In this document: positions 9,791 to 18,631 of the stretch, one piece after another
Position numbering within the stretch: position 1 is the stretch's first letter
How the letters are laid out: each line of letters begins with the position of its first letter
Assembly: GCF_020215705.1 (NCBI RefSeq)
Contig: NZ_JAIWNB010000033.1
Location: 43,522-107,521 of the forward strand
Reading direction: 5' to 3'
DNA from: Nonomuraea aurantiaca
Lineage (GTDB): Bacteria; Actinomycetota; Actinomycetes; Streptosporangiales; Streptosporangiaceae
Length of the DNA: 64,000 nt
Position numbers and translations under genes: made by a program
Notes under the pieces: generated by a model
What the model saw: only the letters and a program-made list of their open reading frames with translations
What the model was told of the DNA's origin: nothing
Database searches by the model: none

Positions 9791-10597
9791 TCAGGCCGCC
9801 GCAGGCCGCCGGCAGGCTGGGGATTCCAGCACGTGCACGGCCAACAACGACACGCACGTCGCCATGCCGTCGAACTGGTCGCCGAGCGCCGTCGCCTCAA
9901 AAGCGACGTCGTCGCGAAGGATCTCCTGCAAGGCGGCCGCGTCCGCCTTCTCAAAGGCATCCATGTACCTGGTCAGCAGGTCACGTGCCCGCGGATCGCA
10001 CGGCTCGATGACTTGATCCGTGCTCGGCGCGGCCTTAGCAAGCGTGGCGCGGGCTCGCTGAAGCAGGCTCTTGACCGCCGGGACGGTTGTGTCCAGCATG
10101 TGTGCGACCTCGGCGGCGCGAAAGGCCAGGACGTCCCGGAGTATGAGCACGGCTCGTTGTCGCGCCGGCAGATGTCGCAGGCTGGTGATCAGTGCCAGGC
10201 GCAGGCTCTCCCTGCCCGTGACGATGGCGACAGGGTCCTGCGACTCCGGCTCCACGAGCGCGTCGGTGATCTGCTGAGCCCACGAGACGTCGGGGACGGC
10301 GGAGGGGGGCGCGTACGGATCGTCGCCGGGGTCCATGAGGCCCGATGGCACCACCTTGCGGCTGGCGTGATCCAGCGCGGTCAGGCACGCGTTGGTGGCG
10401 ATGCGATAGAGCCAGCTTCGCACCGACGCTCTGCCTTCGAACTGCTCGAACGCCCGCCAGGCACGCAAGTATGTCTCCTGCACGAGGTCCTCGGCCTCGT
10501 CCAGCGATCCCAGCATTCGACGGCAGTGGGCGAGCAACTCGCGCCGGTAGGGATCGGTGCTGGTGGCGAAGTCAAGGGTGGAGCCGTCGCTTGACAC
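9791..10597 (-). CDS. ECF sigma factor with truncated SnoaL-like C-terminus
   Basis: This 268-aa protein starts at GTG 10597 behind AAAAGGGGAAA. Region 2 lies at about residues 17-72 (DEAEDLVQETYLRAWRAFEQ) and region 4 at about 133-185 (LPARQRAVLILRDVLAFRAA, PAVKSLLQRARATL). The linker and the following segment (LLTRYMDAFEKADAAALQEI) identify the ECF group carrying a C-terminal SnoaL-like domain, usually 320-340 aa. Here similarity ends near residue 250 in an odd tail (ESPACRRPAAA), so most of that domain is missing. It is known to modulate sigma activity, so the truncated protein may be deregulated or inactive. No anti-sigma gene is adjacent. Confidence 0.85.
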   Translation of the reverse strand: MSSDGSTLDFATSTDPYRRELLAHCRRMLGSLDEAEDLVQETYLRAWRAFEQFEGRASVRSWLYRIATNACLTALDHASRKVVPSGLMDPGDDPYAPPSAVPDVSWAQQITDALVEPESQDPVAIVTGRESLRLALITSLRHLPARQRAVLILRDVLAFRAAEVAHMLDTTVPAVKSLLQRARATLAKAAPSTDQVIEPCDPRARDLLTRYMDAFEKADAAALQEILRDDVAFEATALGDQFDGMATCVSLLAVHVLESPACRRPAAA

Positions 10598-10836
10598 TGT
10601 TCGATTTCCCCTTTTGTACAGGTCGAAGTGACCCTGTCTCCGGCCCGCTGCTGCGGCGTCGGGGTCAGACCATCGGAAATAGGAAGGCCGACATGGGTCG
10701 GAGAGGAACGGCGGTCAGGTCGCAGTCGACGCGGACGATCGTGAGGAGCGCTCGCCCACGCCCTCGAAGCCACGCGCCGGGCAGTTCCGGCCGTCGTGAG
10801 TCCGGCTGCCGAGCATCTGAGACCTCCACCAGCCCG

Positions 10837-10883
10837 CTTGCATCATGCTACCTTTCGCTCGTACGTTACTAGCTTCATGCAAG
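10837..10883. promoter_or_regulatory. Inverted repeat CTTGCAT...ATGCAAG in a promoter region
   Basis: Perfect 7-base arms at 10837-10843 and 10877-10883 flank a less GC-rich stretch upstream of the short-chain dehydrogenase fragment at 10917. On the reverse strand the motif GGTAGCATGATGCAAG resembles the palindromic region before the HxlR gene near 32.37 kb. A regulator-binding site is plausible but inferred. Confidence 0.4.
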
Positions 10884-10916
10884 TAATTCAGGCAATTGCG
10901 AGGAGAAGCTGCAGCG

Positions 10917-11015
10917 ATGGGCAGATGTGACGGCCTGGTCGCCGTTGTGACGGGTGGCGACAGCGGCATCGGCCCTGACAGCAGCGCCGCCGGACCGCGG
11001 CAGCCGTCACCTGAT
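10917..11015 (+). pseudogene. 5' fragment of a short-chain dehydrogenase gene
   Basis: Starting at ATG 10917, which has a GAGGAG ribosome site about 12 bases upstream, the translation reads MGRCDGLVAVVTGGDSGIG. This is the classical N-terminal Rossmann motif TGGxxGIG of short-chain dehydrogenases/reductases. Similarity stops after about 20 residues; the catalytic YxxxK region is absent. The ribosome site and the promoter-like inverted repeat upstream are preserved, so this is the truncated front of a once functional gene. Confidence 0.6.
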
Positions 11016-11107
11016 TGGAGTTCTCGGGCATGACGATGGGCACGGGACAACGCCGAACCGCGCTGCCGCTGATTGCTCCCGCGACGCCCCACAACCCGGA
11101 ATCGGAG

Positions 11108-11356
11108 TCACACGGGCTGTTCCCGGTAGGGCCGCGCGAGCAGGTTCGTGCCTCCAAACGACAGTGTGTGCCGCGCGGACCCGTGGTAACGGTGGGTGTT
11201 CACCACTCCGGCTTCGCGGAGAACCGTCGCGTGCTGCGAGGCGCTGGCGGGCGAGGTGCTGAGCATGCTGGCGAGTTGGGTGGTGTCCTCAGACAACAGG
11301 GGCTCCCGGCTCATGACGAAGGCAGGAGACGCCATGCGGCGAAATGACGGTCGCAT
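11108..11356 (-). pseudogene. Remnant of an ArsR-family winged-helix regulator
   Basis: The middle of this short minus-strand frame translates to a winged-helix segment: LASMLSTSPASASQHATVLR then EAGVVNTHRYHGSARHTLS. This matches the recognition helix and wing of ArsR-type regulators (usually about 110 aa as a domain, longer with a DUF5937-like N-terminus). The N-terminal part is missing and no ribosome site precedes the frame. It probably belonged to the same lost locus as the neighbouring dehydrogenase fragment. Confidence 0.5.
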
Positions 11357-11452
11357 CGAACTACAGGAAGCGGGCGAGTCGCCTGCGCGGCTCCTCGCAA
11401 TCTGATTGTTTGTACGCTACGGTCTCGATCATCGGTGATGGGAGGTATAGCG

Positions 11453-12007
11453 ATGGCACAGCTCAACAAGGGGAAGCGGGATACATCGACTTTCGCGGTG
11501 CCGTTTGAGCTGAAGGGGCGCATCGAGGTTGCCGGGGAGCGCCATGGCTACACTCAGCCCGGCGTCTACTTGGCCGACCTCATCAGTGCACTGCATCCGG
11601 AGCCACGCCAGCCGTCGGAAACGCACGCCTCTCTGGGGGCGATGATCCCGATGTTGCTCGGCACCACGCAAGTACCGGTGTCCAGCGAGAGGCACGTGTT
11701 CACCTTCCGAACCCCGGTGGGCGTCAAACCACGGATCAAGGCCGCCTACAAGGCTTACGGCTATGCACGCATGACGGCGTATCTCGTGGACGTGATGAGC
11801 GCGTTGCATCCCCCGCAGCGAGAGGACCACCGGGGCGAGTCCGTCCACGCCGGACACACGCTGACGCCCGAGGCTGCTCATTCATTGGTCAGCAGTCTCC
11901 TGAACGACAGCCACAACATTTCGATAACGAGCGGTCCAGCGAGTTACGAGCAACAAGCGTTCCTAGACCTGTACGACCTCGAACGTCCCCAGCAGACCGC
12001 AGCCTGA
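11453..12007 (+). CDS. Protein with two ribbon-helix-helix-like repeats (hypothetical DNA-binding)
   Basis: This 184-aa protein starts at ATG 11453 behind GGGAGG. Residues 14-49 and 85-120 are homologous to each other (16 of 36 positions identical in my alignment), both ending in SALHP. Each copy has a short strand (FAVPFEL, FRTPVGV), a helix with a central GY, and a second helix (YLADLISAL, YLVDVMSAL). This layout is like MetJ/Arc ribbon-helix-helix proteins, so the gene may encode a pre-dimerized RHH DNA binder. Nearby parA and HTH genes suggest a plasmid control or partition function. I do not recognise a named family. A hairpin follows the gene. Confidence 0.6.
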   Translation: MAQLNKGKRDTSTFAVPFELKGRIEVAGERHGYTQPGVYLADLISALHPEPRQPSETHASLGAMIPMLLGTTQVPVSSERHVFTFRTPVGVKPRIKAAYKAYGYARMTAYLVDVMSALHPPQREDHRGESVHAGHTLTPEAAHSLVSSLLNDSHNISITSGPASYEQQAFLDLYDLERPQQTAA

Positions 12008-12087
12008 GCCCGCCGGCACCCCCGGCACGAGGAGGCATTCGAACGCTCACGTAAGCCGCGCCCACATCGGCGCACCGCACAAATGCA

Positions 12088-12135
12088 GAGAGCCCCCGCG
12101 CTACATGGCCTGGTAAACCTTGCGCGGGAGCTCTC
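12088..12135 (+). terminator. Hairpin downstream of the RHH-repeat gene
   Basis: Arms GAGAGC plus CCCGCGC pair with GCGCGGG plus GCTCTC around a 20-base loop, with one mismatch or bulge. It lies 80 bases after the stop of the 184-aa gene and has no clear T-run, which is usual for actinobacterial terminators. Confidence 0.5.
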
Positions 12136-12596
12136 TCCAAACCAAAGACATCCGGCCCGGCTCGAGTCGGCTTGGCGCTTTCGCGTGCCTGGCCGGTGTC
12201 CAGAAAGTCCTGGAGTCCACGATAGACGATGACTCGCAGGGTCGGCTAGTCGTGCGCGCAATCGGCGTGTTCGGCGTGTCGCCGCCCACGATGATGATTA
12301 CCGCTCGCGTGTCCGATAAACCGGACACCTGCTGGAGCGGACAACCGGTCGCGCGCTCGCACGGCCCACATCGCACAGGTCCCATGCGCCCGCTCGGCCG
12401 GCTCCATCCGGCCGAGCGATCACCGGAGCCTCGACTCGGCACGTCCTCGAGACCGGCTCCCCTCGCTGTTCTTCTCACGGGTCTGGCATCCATCGCCGTC
12501 CAGGCGAGGAGCCGCGCCACACGCGGACACATGCCCGCCGGCCGATCGGCCATACCAGCTCGCCGTCGCCCCGCGACCGGCGCACTCTGCCGATCA
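12136..12596. other. Intergenic region without a recognised gene
   Basis: Open frames on both strands give Arg/Pro/Ser-rich translations with no family resemblance. This stretch leads into the duplicated leader of the downstream HTH gene. Confidence 0.4.
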
Positions 12597-13040
12597 TCGC
12601 GGAGGCGCCCTTGATCTAGACCATCCAGAGCAATACCCAGGCCCGCCGACACCCGCGGTGCCGACCGTGCCGCCCAACGCGGCCGCCGGCACTGGTGTTT
12701 GTTGTACCCATTGATCGTACGGAGCCCGCCATGCGCCATGCGCTCTGTTCAGTGCGCCCTGAACCGGGCCTGTCAGCCGCACGCCGTGAAAGTTGCGAGC
12801 GGCGGTGGCATTCGGTCGCGCTGTCCCGCTTCAGCATGGCGCGCCCCGTGGAGGCGCTCTTGATCTAAACCGTCCGCCGCCCGGAGGTCACATACTCCGG
12901 GCCCACCTGACCCCATGACGCACTCAGACGGTGCCGGCCCCAGCCACCTGGCCAGGCCGCCGACACCTCTGTTCGGCGCACCCGAAAACCGCATCGGAGC
13001 ACACGATGAGCCATGCGCTCTCTTTGGCATACCCAAAAAC
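12597..13040 (+). repeat. Diverged tandem duplication of the leader of the downstream HTH gene
   Basis: Segments starting near 12597 and near 12847 share GGAGGCGC(C/T)CTTGATCTA at their 5' ends. About 135-145 bases later they share CGGAGC followed by an ATG and CCATGCGCTCT. The first copy encodes a 44-codon frame (MRHALCSVRPEPG) from ATG 12731. The second contains the real gene start at 13006 (MSHALSLAYPKTG). The alignment shows that the leader and start region was duplicated and then diverged. Confidence 0.5.
12748..13037 (+). promoter_or_regulatory. Three related small inverted repeats around the HTH gene start
   Basis: TTCAGTGCGCCCTGAA (12748-12763), TTCGGCGCACCCGAA (12972-12986) and TTTGGCATACCCAAA (13023-13037) share a pattern of 5-base arms with a 5-6 base centre. 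The arms change in a compensating way (CAG/CTG, CGG/CCG, TGG/CCA). The second is 20 bases before ATG 13006 and the third is inside codons 7-11. They could be operators for autoregulation or small RNA hairpins. Confidence 0.4.
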
Positions 13041-14595
13041 AGGATCACAAGCCATATACCAGACGAACGCGCCCGGCAGTGTCGACGGAGTTGTGACGCG
13101 ACAGACGCACGAGCAGGACCGGTGCGCATCAAGGCCGGGTACGTGCCCACTGGACGAGCTGCCCGACGGCACGGTCAAGATCCCGCTCGGGCTCCCCCAC
13201 GGCGCTGCCTGGCCCCTGGTGGCGCAGGTGGCCGCTCTGTCACAGCGCCGGGCAGGCTGCACCGCGAGCATCGCGTTCCTGTCCGAACGGCTTGGCATGC
13301 ACCCCAGCACCATCTACGATGCGCTGAGCGCCGCCGGCGCGTGGATCATCACCGACACCACCACCCGGATCACGCGCCGCTTTCTCGCCCCGCTTCCGGA
13401 GGACGCGGCCTGGGCGCGCATCTCCTATCGTGCGGCGGCCGGTGTCGGCTGTCGCAGCGTCCACGGCACGTGGACACCTCGAAGGAACCGCTCACTGATG
13501 CTGGAGCTGTACTGCCGGCTGCGCCGCGACGAAGCTGTCGGGGCCATCCGCAGCCAAGCCGAATTGGCTCAAGACCTGGATGTGACAGACCGGACGGTGC
13601 GCTCTTTGCTGACCGCACTCGAAAGTGATGGCTGGATCTCGCCTCGCCCGACCGGCCGCATGATCGCATACCGCACCCATGACGCCCCTCTGCTGGCCGT
13701 TGAGGAGCCACCGGCCGATCCGGACGAACGACCGGATCGGGAGCTCCCATCGAACCGATCTCGGATCGTGAAGCGAAACGATCAGGGAAGCCAAGGGGAA
13801 ACGATCATGGAAACTGAACCTGCACAGAAGGACGACCTTGAAGCAGGACTGGAGAAGCATGATCATTCACCTCTCGCCGTAGGCGAAGCACAGGACCGTA
13901 ACGGCGACGCGGGCAGCGCGCTTTCGCGCGAGAGGCAGATCAACGAGCAGGCAGGCTGTGCTGTTCGGCCGCTTCGACCGGCAGGTGCCCTGAGCGTCAT
14001 GACCGCGCTCCCCCTCCGATGGCAGCTGCGCATGACCGAGCAAGAACGCGACCGGGTGCTGACGGCCATGGAGAAGGAGATGAGCCGCGGGCGCACCGTG
14101 GCACAGCTGACCGCTCGCATCCGGCGACGGCTGACGGCGTGGTACGGCATCGAACCCCGCCGGCCGGTCGCGGCCGCTCTGACCGTCGTCGATCGTGGCT
14201 ACCATTGCCCGCACCCCGAGTGCGAAGATCACCTCCTGCCCTCGGGATATCCCTGCCCCGCCTGCCAGGAGCTTGGCGCCCGCGTCAACCAGGAACGGCG
14301 TGCGATGGGGAAGCCCGGCGCGACCGATTCGCGCCGGACAACTCCACCTGACCCACACATGGACGCTCGCGTGAGGCCGTCTCCAGAACCCCAGCCCCCC
14401 AGGCATGGACTGCCCCGGGTCGACGCTGAGGGCCCGGACGGGCCGGCCGCGCGTGCGCGGGCCCTGCTCTTGGCGACGTGTCCCCGTACGGCCTCGGCGT
14501 TGCGAGCCTCAGTTGTGCGCAAAGGGCAACGACTGCCGGACCCGATGGCGCGAATCGCGGGAAGACGACCCGGTTCTGCCGTTGAAAGGCACTGA
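13006..14595 (+). CDS. Plasmid-type protein with two HTH segments and a zinc-knuckle motif (replication or regulatory)
   Basis: This protein of 529 aa starts at ATG 13006 with GGAG seven bases upstream; the frame is open further upstream without a ribosome site. A first helix-turn-helix appears around residues 80-115 (IAFLSERLGMHPSTIYDAL). A second appears around 170-220 (QAELAQDLDVTDRTVRSLLT, ending ESDGWISPR). A cysteine cluster near residue 410 (CPHPEC, then GYPCPAC) looks like a zinc ribbon. The centre is charged and low in complexity. Such proteins occur on actinomycete plasmids and integrative elements as replication or transfer regulators, but I recognise no named family. The duplicated leader and inverted repeats point to autoregulation. 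Confidence 0.6.
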   Translation: MSHALSLAYPKTGSQAIYQTNAPGSVDGVVTRQTHEQDRCASRPGTCPLDELPDGTVKIPLGLPHGAAWPLVAQVAALSQRRAGCTASIAFLSERLGMHPSTIYDALSAAGAWIITDTTTRITRRFLAPLPEDAAWARISYRAAAGVGCRSVHGTWTPRRNRSLMLELYCRLRRDEAVGAIRSQAELAQDLDVTDRTVRSLLTALESDGWISPRPTGRMIAYRTHDAPLLAVEEPPADPDERPDRELPSNRSRIVKRNDQGSQGETIMETEPAQKDDLEAGLEKHDHSPLAVGEAQDRNGDAGSALSRERQINEQAGCAVRPLRPAGALSVMTALPLRWQLRMTEQERDRVLTAMEKEMSRGRTVAQLTARIRRRLTAWYGIEPRRPVAAALTVVDRGYHCPHPECEDHLLPSGYPCPACQELGARVNQERRAMGKPGATDSRRTTPPDPHMDARVRPSPEPQPPRHGLPRVDAEGPDGPAARARALLLATCPRTASALRASVVRKGQRLPDPMARIAGRRPGSAVERH

Positions 14596-14719
14596 GGCCT
14601 GGACCAACGGAGGGCCAGCTGGCAGGAATCACATGATGATTGGCGGCGAAGACGACGTTCTCCAGACCGAATCCGTGAGATGCTTTACTGGGCCTGTTCG
14701 GAGAATCGACTCACCGTAG

Positions 14720-14923
14720 TCACTCGCTGAACATATTCTTCCGATCCAATTGTCTCGAGTCGTGCACCTCAAGAATTTGGCCTTCAATGTCAATGGAATA
14801 GCGAAGATATTCCGAATCTAAACAATACTCACACGGGATCACCGCTGAAATGACCATGGTGTCTGCTGTCACACCATCGGCCCGGCCGAGGCAGTGTTTG
14901 TTTCGTGGCGATGAAGTGGCCAC
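14720..14923 (-). CDS. Small hypothetical protein in a less GC-rich patch
   Basis: This frame of at most 67 aa could start at ATG 14857 (45 aa, starting MVISAVIPCEYC). Its DNA between 14720 and 14830 is clearly richer in A/T than the flanks. The translation (YLRYSIDIEGQILEVHDSRQ) is well mixed and protein-like, not Arg-rich. No ribosome site is evident and I recognise no family. It may be the end of a gene cut off near the IS insertion, or chance. Confidence 0.2.
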   Translation of the reverse strand: MATSSPRNKHCLGRADGVTADTMVISAVIPCEYCLDSEYLRYSIDIEGQILEVHDSRQLDRKNMFSE

Positions 14924-15217
14924 TGAGCAGCTCGAACAGGGGTCTTGCTCAGCGACGCTGTGCCCGCCGAACCGAGGGCGCGCCCGCGGAATTGACGAGG
15001 GTGCGGGCCTTGTCGATGCTCACGGTGAAGGCGTCTTCTGCGCCGGCACGCCGCTGGCCCGGTCACGTCAAGGGCCGAAACGTTCGGGAGCCTGCTGGTG
15101 CCGCGCGGTGAACCGAGGCCAGTTCACTCTTGTGAGGAAACCACGACTCTGGACACCGGCATGGTCAGCCCCCTGGCAATGGTTCAGGATTCACCACGCG
15201 GAGAACAACCGCGTTGA

Positions 15218-16229
15218 GTGAGGTGATCTCAGCGAATTGCGAGCAGGTAGTCGTGCTCGAAATGGGTGAGGACAAGTGCCGCGCGGGCGATGTCGCCGAT
15301 CCGACTGGGACTGACGGTGACGTGCTGGAGGGTGCGCCAGCGGCCTTTGAGTAGGGCGAAGCCGCGTTCGCCGAGACAGCGCAGGGCTCGTAGAAGATGG
15401 TTGTAGGTGCGGTTGCTCGGGCTGAGGACTTGGTTGCCTTTGGGCTGCCTGATCGGTGAATGAATGCCGATTCCGGCGCCGTCGTAGCCGCTGTCAGCGA
15501 GGGTGGGCAGGCCGCGAGAGGCCGCGGCCTGCAGCGCGCCCAGCACCTGTGCGCGGGCGGCGGTCAGATCGTGGACAGAGCCGGGCTCGACCTCGGCGAT
15601 CCACAACGGCAGACCGCCCGGTGCCGAGAGGGCTTGGAGGTTGCCGGCGTGCTGGTGGGCCTTGCCGGAGTACCAGGCGTCGATGGGTTCGCCCTTGACA
15701 CTGACTGTCTGCTCGGCGCAGCGGTCGATGCCGATCAGGGTGCCGTCGAGGATCACGCAGGCCAGTCCTTCGGCGTGGGCGCGGTCGAGGGCTTGACGCA
15801 GATCTGGTGTCTGAGCTGCGAGGACGTCGATGCCTTCGTGAATGTAGCGGTAGGCGGTGGCCCGTGAGATGCGGTGGTCGCGGCCGAGCTTGGGAACGTC
15901 GTGCTCGCCGCGGAACCAGCGCACCACCATGACCGCCTGTCTGAACGGGGCCAGGGCTCGGCTGCCTTGCGGGGTGCCACGCAATCGACGCTCTTCATGC
16001 AGGAGTCGCGCGACGTACTGAACGAGTGCGCGGGAGACGTCGAGCGTGGCACGATGAGCAATCACGTGGAGCTCTCCGGCCTTGAGCGTTCTTGTGGTGA
16101 GAACTCATCTACCGGAGGCTCCACGTCTGTCTCCGGCCTTCGACGACTTCTCCTGAAAGGCCCGAAACGCCACCATCGGCGCCCCGGATATCCCGCATCG
16201 CCCGATCTATTTCGCTGAGATCACCTCAC
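15218..16229 (-). mobile_element. Complete IS5-family (ISL2-like) insertion sequence
   Basis: The element is 1012 bp with perfect 19-bp terminal inverted repeats GTGAGGTGATCTCAGCGAA at 15218-15236 and (reversed) 16211-16229. It is flanked by a TGA duplication at 15215-15217 and 16230-16232, matching the three-base TNA targets of this IS group. It carries a single transposase gene on the minus strand whose stop codon lies inside the left terminal repeat. Intact ends, target duplication and full-length gene suggest recent insertion and possible activity. Confidence 0.85.
15229..16065 (-). CDS. IS5-family (DDE_Tnp_4) transposase
   Basis: This 278-aa DDE transposase has an N-terminal helical DNA-binding region (LGRDHRISRATAYRYIHEGI). 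The catalytic acidic residues are in VILDGTLIGIDR, in LADSGYDGAG and in the glutamate of ERGFALLKGRWRTL. The length matches the family. The gene fills the element, and its stop codon TGA reads through the left inverted repeat. It should catalyse cut-and-paste movement of the surrounding 1-kb element. Confidence 0.9.
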   Translation of the reverse strand: MIAHRATLDVSRALVQYVARLLHEERRLRGTPQGSRALAPFRQAVMVVRWFRGEHDVPKLGRDHRISRATAYRYIHEGIDVLAAQTPDLRQALDRAHAEGLACVILDGTLIGIDRCAEQTVSVKGEPIDAWYSGKAHQHAGNLQALSAPGGLPLWIAEVEPGSVHDLTAARAQVLGALQAAASRGLPTLADSGYDGAGIGIHSPIRQPKGNQVLSPSNRTYNHLLRALRCLGERGFALLKGRWRTLQHVTVSPSRIGDIARAALVLTHFEHDYLLAIR

Positions 16230-16333
16230 TGAGTCGGCAGAAAGCCACCGTCCTTCGGACGGATGGAAAGGAGCCCTCTTGCTGTCAGTTTGCGCAGGAC
16301 GGAAAGGCCATACGAATCAGGAGGTGGGCTTAT

Positions 16334-17162
16334 ATGAGTGTTGAGAGCCTGGCCCCGGACCACGTGCTGTCAGGCTCGCTGCCCCGGGACGCCGGCGGAG
16401 GCCACGCGACAACAGGTCATCCAGCGGATCTGCGCCAGGGTCCTGCCCGAGATGGAGTTCGAGGTCACCGAGCTGCCCTCCGGGGGCCTGCAGGTACGGA
16501 TCGACACCCCGGCGCCGGAGGCCGAGCAAGGATCGTGGGTCCTCCACCACCGCCTGGCCCGCGAGATGGCGCTGGTGGGCTGGCAGTGCGATGTGGACGC
16601 CGACCGCCTCCTGGTGCTCGACTGGAGTGCCGCGTGCCTGCGAAACCGCGCACGCCTACTCCGAGGCGGCCTGCGCAGGCTCGCCGACTTCGAGCCAACG
16701 GCCCAGCGGGCCGCGCAACTCGATGGCCGCGAGCCGGACACCCGGTGCGCCGCGGAGCTCGTGGCCGATGTGTGCGCCTCGATCGAGCGGCGGCTGCGCT
16801 GGCCCGAGCGACTGGCCGAGCTCGACGGGTTCGACCGCCGCTCCAGCCAGCAGCGTCTGCAGTTGCGCCTCGCCCAGATCACCGGCCTAGAGGCGAGGGT
16901 CGCGGCCGCCTGCGAAGATCACCTGGTCATGGCACGGGTGCTGGTGCAGAGCGTTTACGAGCGCTACGGCCGGCACGGGAGCTTCATCCACGCGCAGGGC
17001 GAGGTGCTTGCCCAGTCGCGTCCAGGGACACACGACAGCTCCATGATCCGCGGCTCGGCCACCACAAGCCCTAGCTTCGCCCGCGCCGGCCATCCCCACA
17101 TGGGGCCGACGGAGCGCCGCATCGCGGCGAGCGTCAGCAACCACCACGCGCCGCAGGCGTGA
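16334..17162 (+). CDS. Hypothetical protein gene with an apparent +1 frameshift near 16393
   Basis: A perfect AGGAGGT at 16319-16325 precedes ATG 16334, whose frame encodes MSVESLAPDHVLSGSLPRDA. From about 16395 the coding signal moves to another frame (EATRQQVIQRICARVLPEME), which continues to a stop at 17160-17162. Removing one base in GACGCCGGCGG would fuse both parts into a protein of about 275 aa. The main part is helical and acidic/basic mixed (ERRLRWPERLAELDGFDRRS) with no recognised domain. It could be an assembly indel, a recent mutation or programmed frameshifting. The gene sits between an IS and the parA operon of the plasmid-like region. Confidence 0.55.
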
Positions 17163-17530
17163 CTCGCGGCTGCGGCGTCCCGGGTCGTAGACGTCGACCT
17201 CACGCGAAGCGCCGTGTGACGACAGGCTGTCCAGCGGCCCACAGCAGTGATCCAGCGCCTTTCACATGCACCTTCTGAGCTCGCCCCGCACCTGATCAAC
17301 CAGAGTGGCGGCCCTCTGAGACCCCACCCCACCGCTGGCGACATCCAGCGGCTGGAGGGGCTCTCGGCACCGTTGTGGGACATCTCGTCTGGTCGGCCAT
17401 CGCCCCTGACCGACCGCGGCCGGTGATGGCGGACAAGCGCTTCCGCACTCACAGAACCAGGCCGCTCCCCCCACGCTGTTGCCGAACCAGCGTGGAAGCT
17501 GTGTGTCATCCGCCCTGTGTCAACCGCTCC
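17163..17530. other. Convergent intergenic region
   Basis: About 370 bases lie between the plus-strand hypothetical gene and the minus-strand partition gene. I see no convincing frame, RNA gene or strong hairpin. Confidence 0.4.
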
Positions 17531-18631
17531 CTATCTGCCCGAGGAGATGGCCGCGTCGTCAGTGGAGGGACTGGAGTCGACGCCGTCATCGTCGAGCAGG
17601 TACGCCTCCACCGCCACGGAGACCAGCGTGGACAGGTGCTCTGCGCCGGTGTCCTGTACCAGGTCGTTGAGAATGTCGAGCTCGGCTGGACGGAACTGGA
17701 CAGGCCACAGTACCCGCCGGATGCCCGGCCTCGACTTCGAGCGCAGGTTTCTGCGGGGCGGGAAGTGCGAGCCGTTGGGGCGGCTCACCTCCAAGCGGGC
17801 CCTTACCAGGAAGGCCAGCATGTTCTCTGACAGGAAGTGGTCGATGGCGTCCATGGCCAGCTGCGCGTACTCGATGCCCTCGCTGCGACTCATCACGCGC
17901 GCCCGCTCCTTGGCCTCGGGCTTGACGTAAATGCTGACCTGCTCGGGCGTCTGGTAGGCGCTCGAATTCACTCCGGTGGCAGCGGAGGGCCTGGGCATCG
18001 GTCGCGGCGCGGGCCTGGCAGGCTGGGGCCGGCTCTGCAACACCTGCGCAGGCGCGGCGAGCTGTGTTTGCGGTACGAGGTCAGGGCGCCGGCGCGGCTC
18101 CGTCTCCACCGGCCTGGACGGCGCCACGGAGGCCGCGGCTCCAGAGGCCGGCACCGCAGATCCGGGCGTTGCACCCCGTGACTCCGCGGAGGCCGGTGTT
18201 GCGGGAGCCGGTGTCGCGCTGCGCGCCTCCTGCTGCTGAGTGGTGATCGCCCGACCTGGAGCCTTTCCCTGAGGCGAGGTGGTCTGTCCCTCCGGCTGCG
18301 GACGGGCCGACGCAGCGGGACCGTTTCCTTCGACCTGCGCGGGAAGTCCCCGATTCACAGGAGTGAGGCGGGAAGGCGGCGCCGCGGACTTCTCCAGTGC
18401 CCCGCCCCTGGACTCGGACTCGCCGTCGGAGGGACCCCTCTGGGGCGGAGGCACAGCTCGCTGGGAGGGCGGCTGTTGAGTCTCCGGCGGGGTGGCGGCG
18501 GCAGGCTCCTCAACGGCCGGCGACTGGGCGACCAGCGAGGCCAGTCCACTCTGCCCGCGTTTGCCCCGCGCCCTCGTCATCCCGCCCAGCTTGGGCTGGG
18601 GAGGCTTGTCGTCGAAGAATTCCGTGGTCAC
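17531..18631 (-). CDS. ParA partner protein: Pro/Ala-rich N-terminus and two RHH-like C-terminal segments
   Basis: This 366-aa protein starts at ATG 18631, overlapping the parA stop by four bases (ATGA), so the genes are translationally coupled. Residues about 20-215 are low-complexity Pro/Gln/Ala/Ser-rich and probably disordered. The C-terminus has two strand-helix-helix segments, QVSIYVKPEAKERARVMSRS with MDAIDHFL and RRVLWPVQFRPAELDILNDL with VSVAVEAYLL. These resemble ribbon-helix-helix folds like those of ParG/Omega-type centromere-binding proteins. Position behind parA supports a role as the centromere-binding, ParB-like partner, with the disordered region possibly contacting ParA. I assign the role by context, not by a named family. 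Confidence 0.6.
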   Translation of the reverse strand: MTTEFFDDKPPQPKLGGMTRARGKRGQSGLASLVAQSPAVEEPAAATPPETQQPPSQRAVPPPQRGPSDGESESRGGALEKSAAPPSRLTPVNRGLPAQVEGNGPAASARPQPEGQTTSPQGKAPGRAITTQQQEARSATPAPATPASAESRGATPGSAVPASGAAASVAPSRPVETEPRRRPDLVPQTQLAAPAQVLQSRPQPARPAPRPMPRPSAATGVNSSAYQTPEQVSIYVKPEAKERARVMSRSEGIEYAQLAMDAIDHFLSENMLAFLVRARLEVSRPNGSHFPPRRNLRSKSRPGIRRVLWPVQFRPAELDILNDLVQDTGAEHLSTLVSVAVEAYLLDDDGVDSSPSTDDAAISSGR

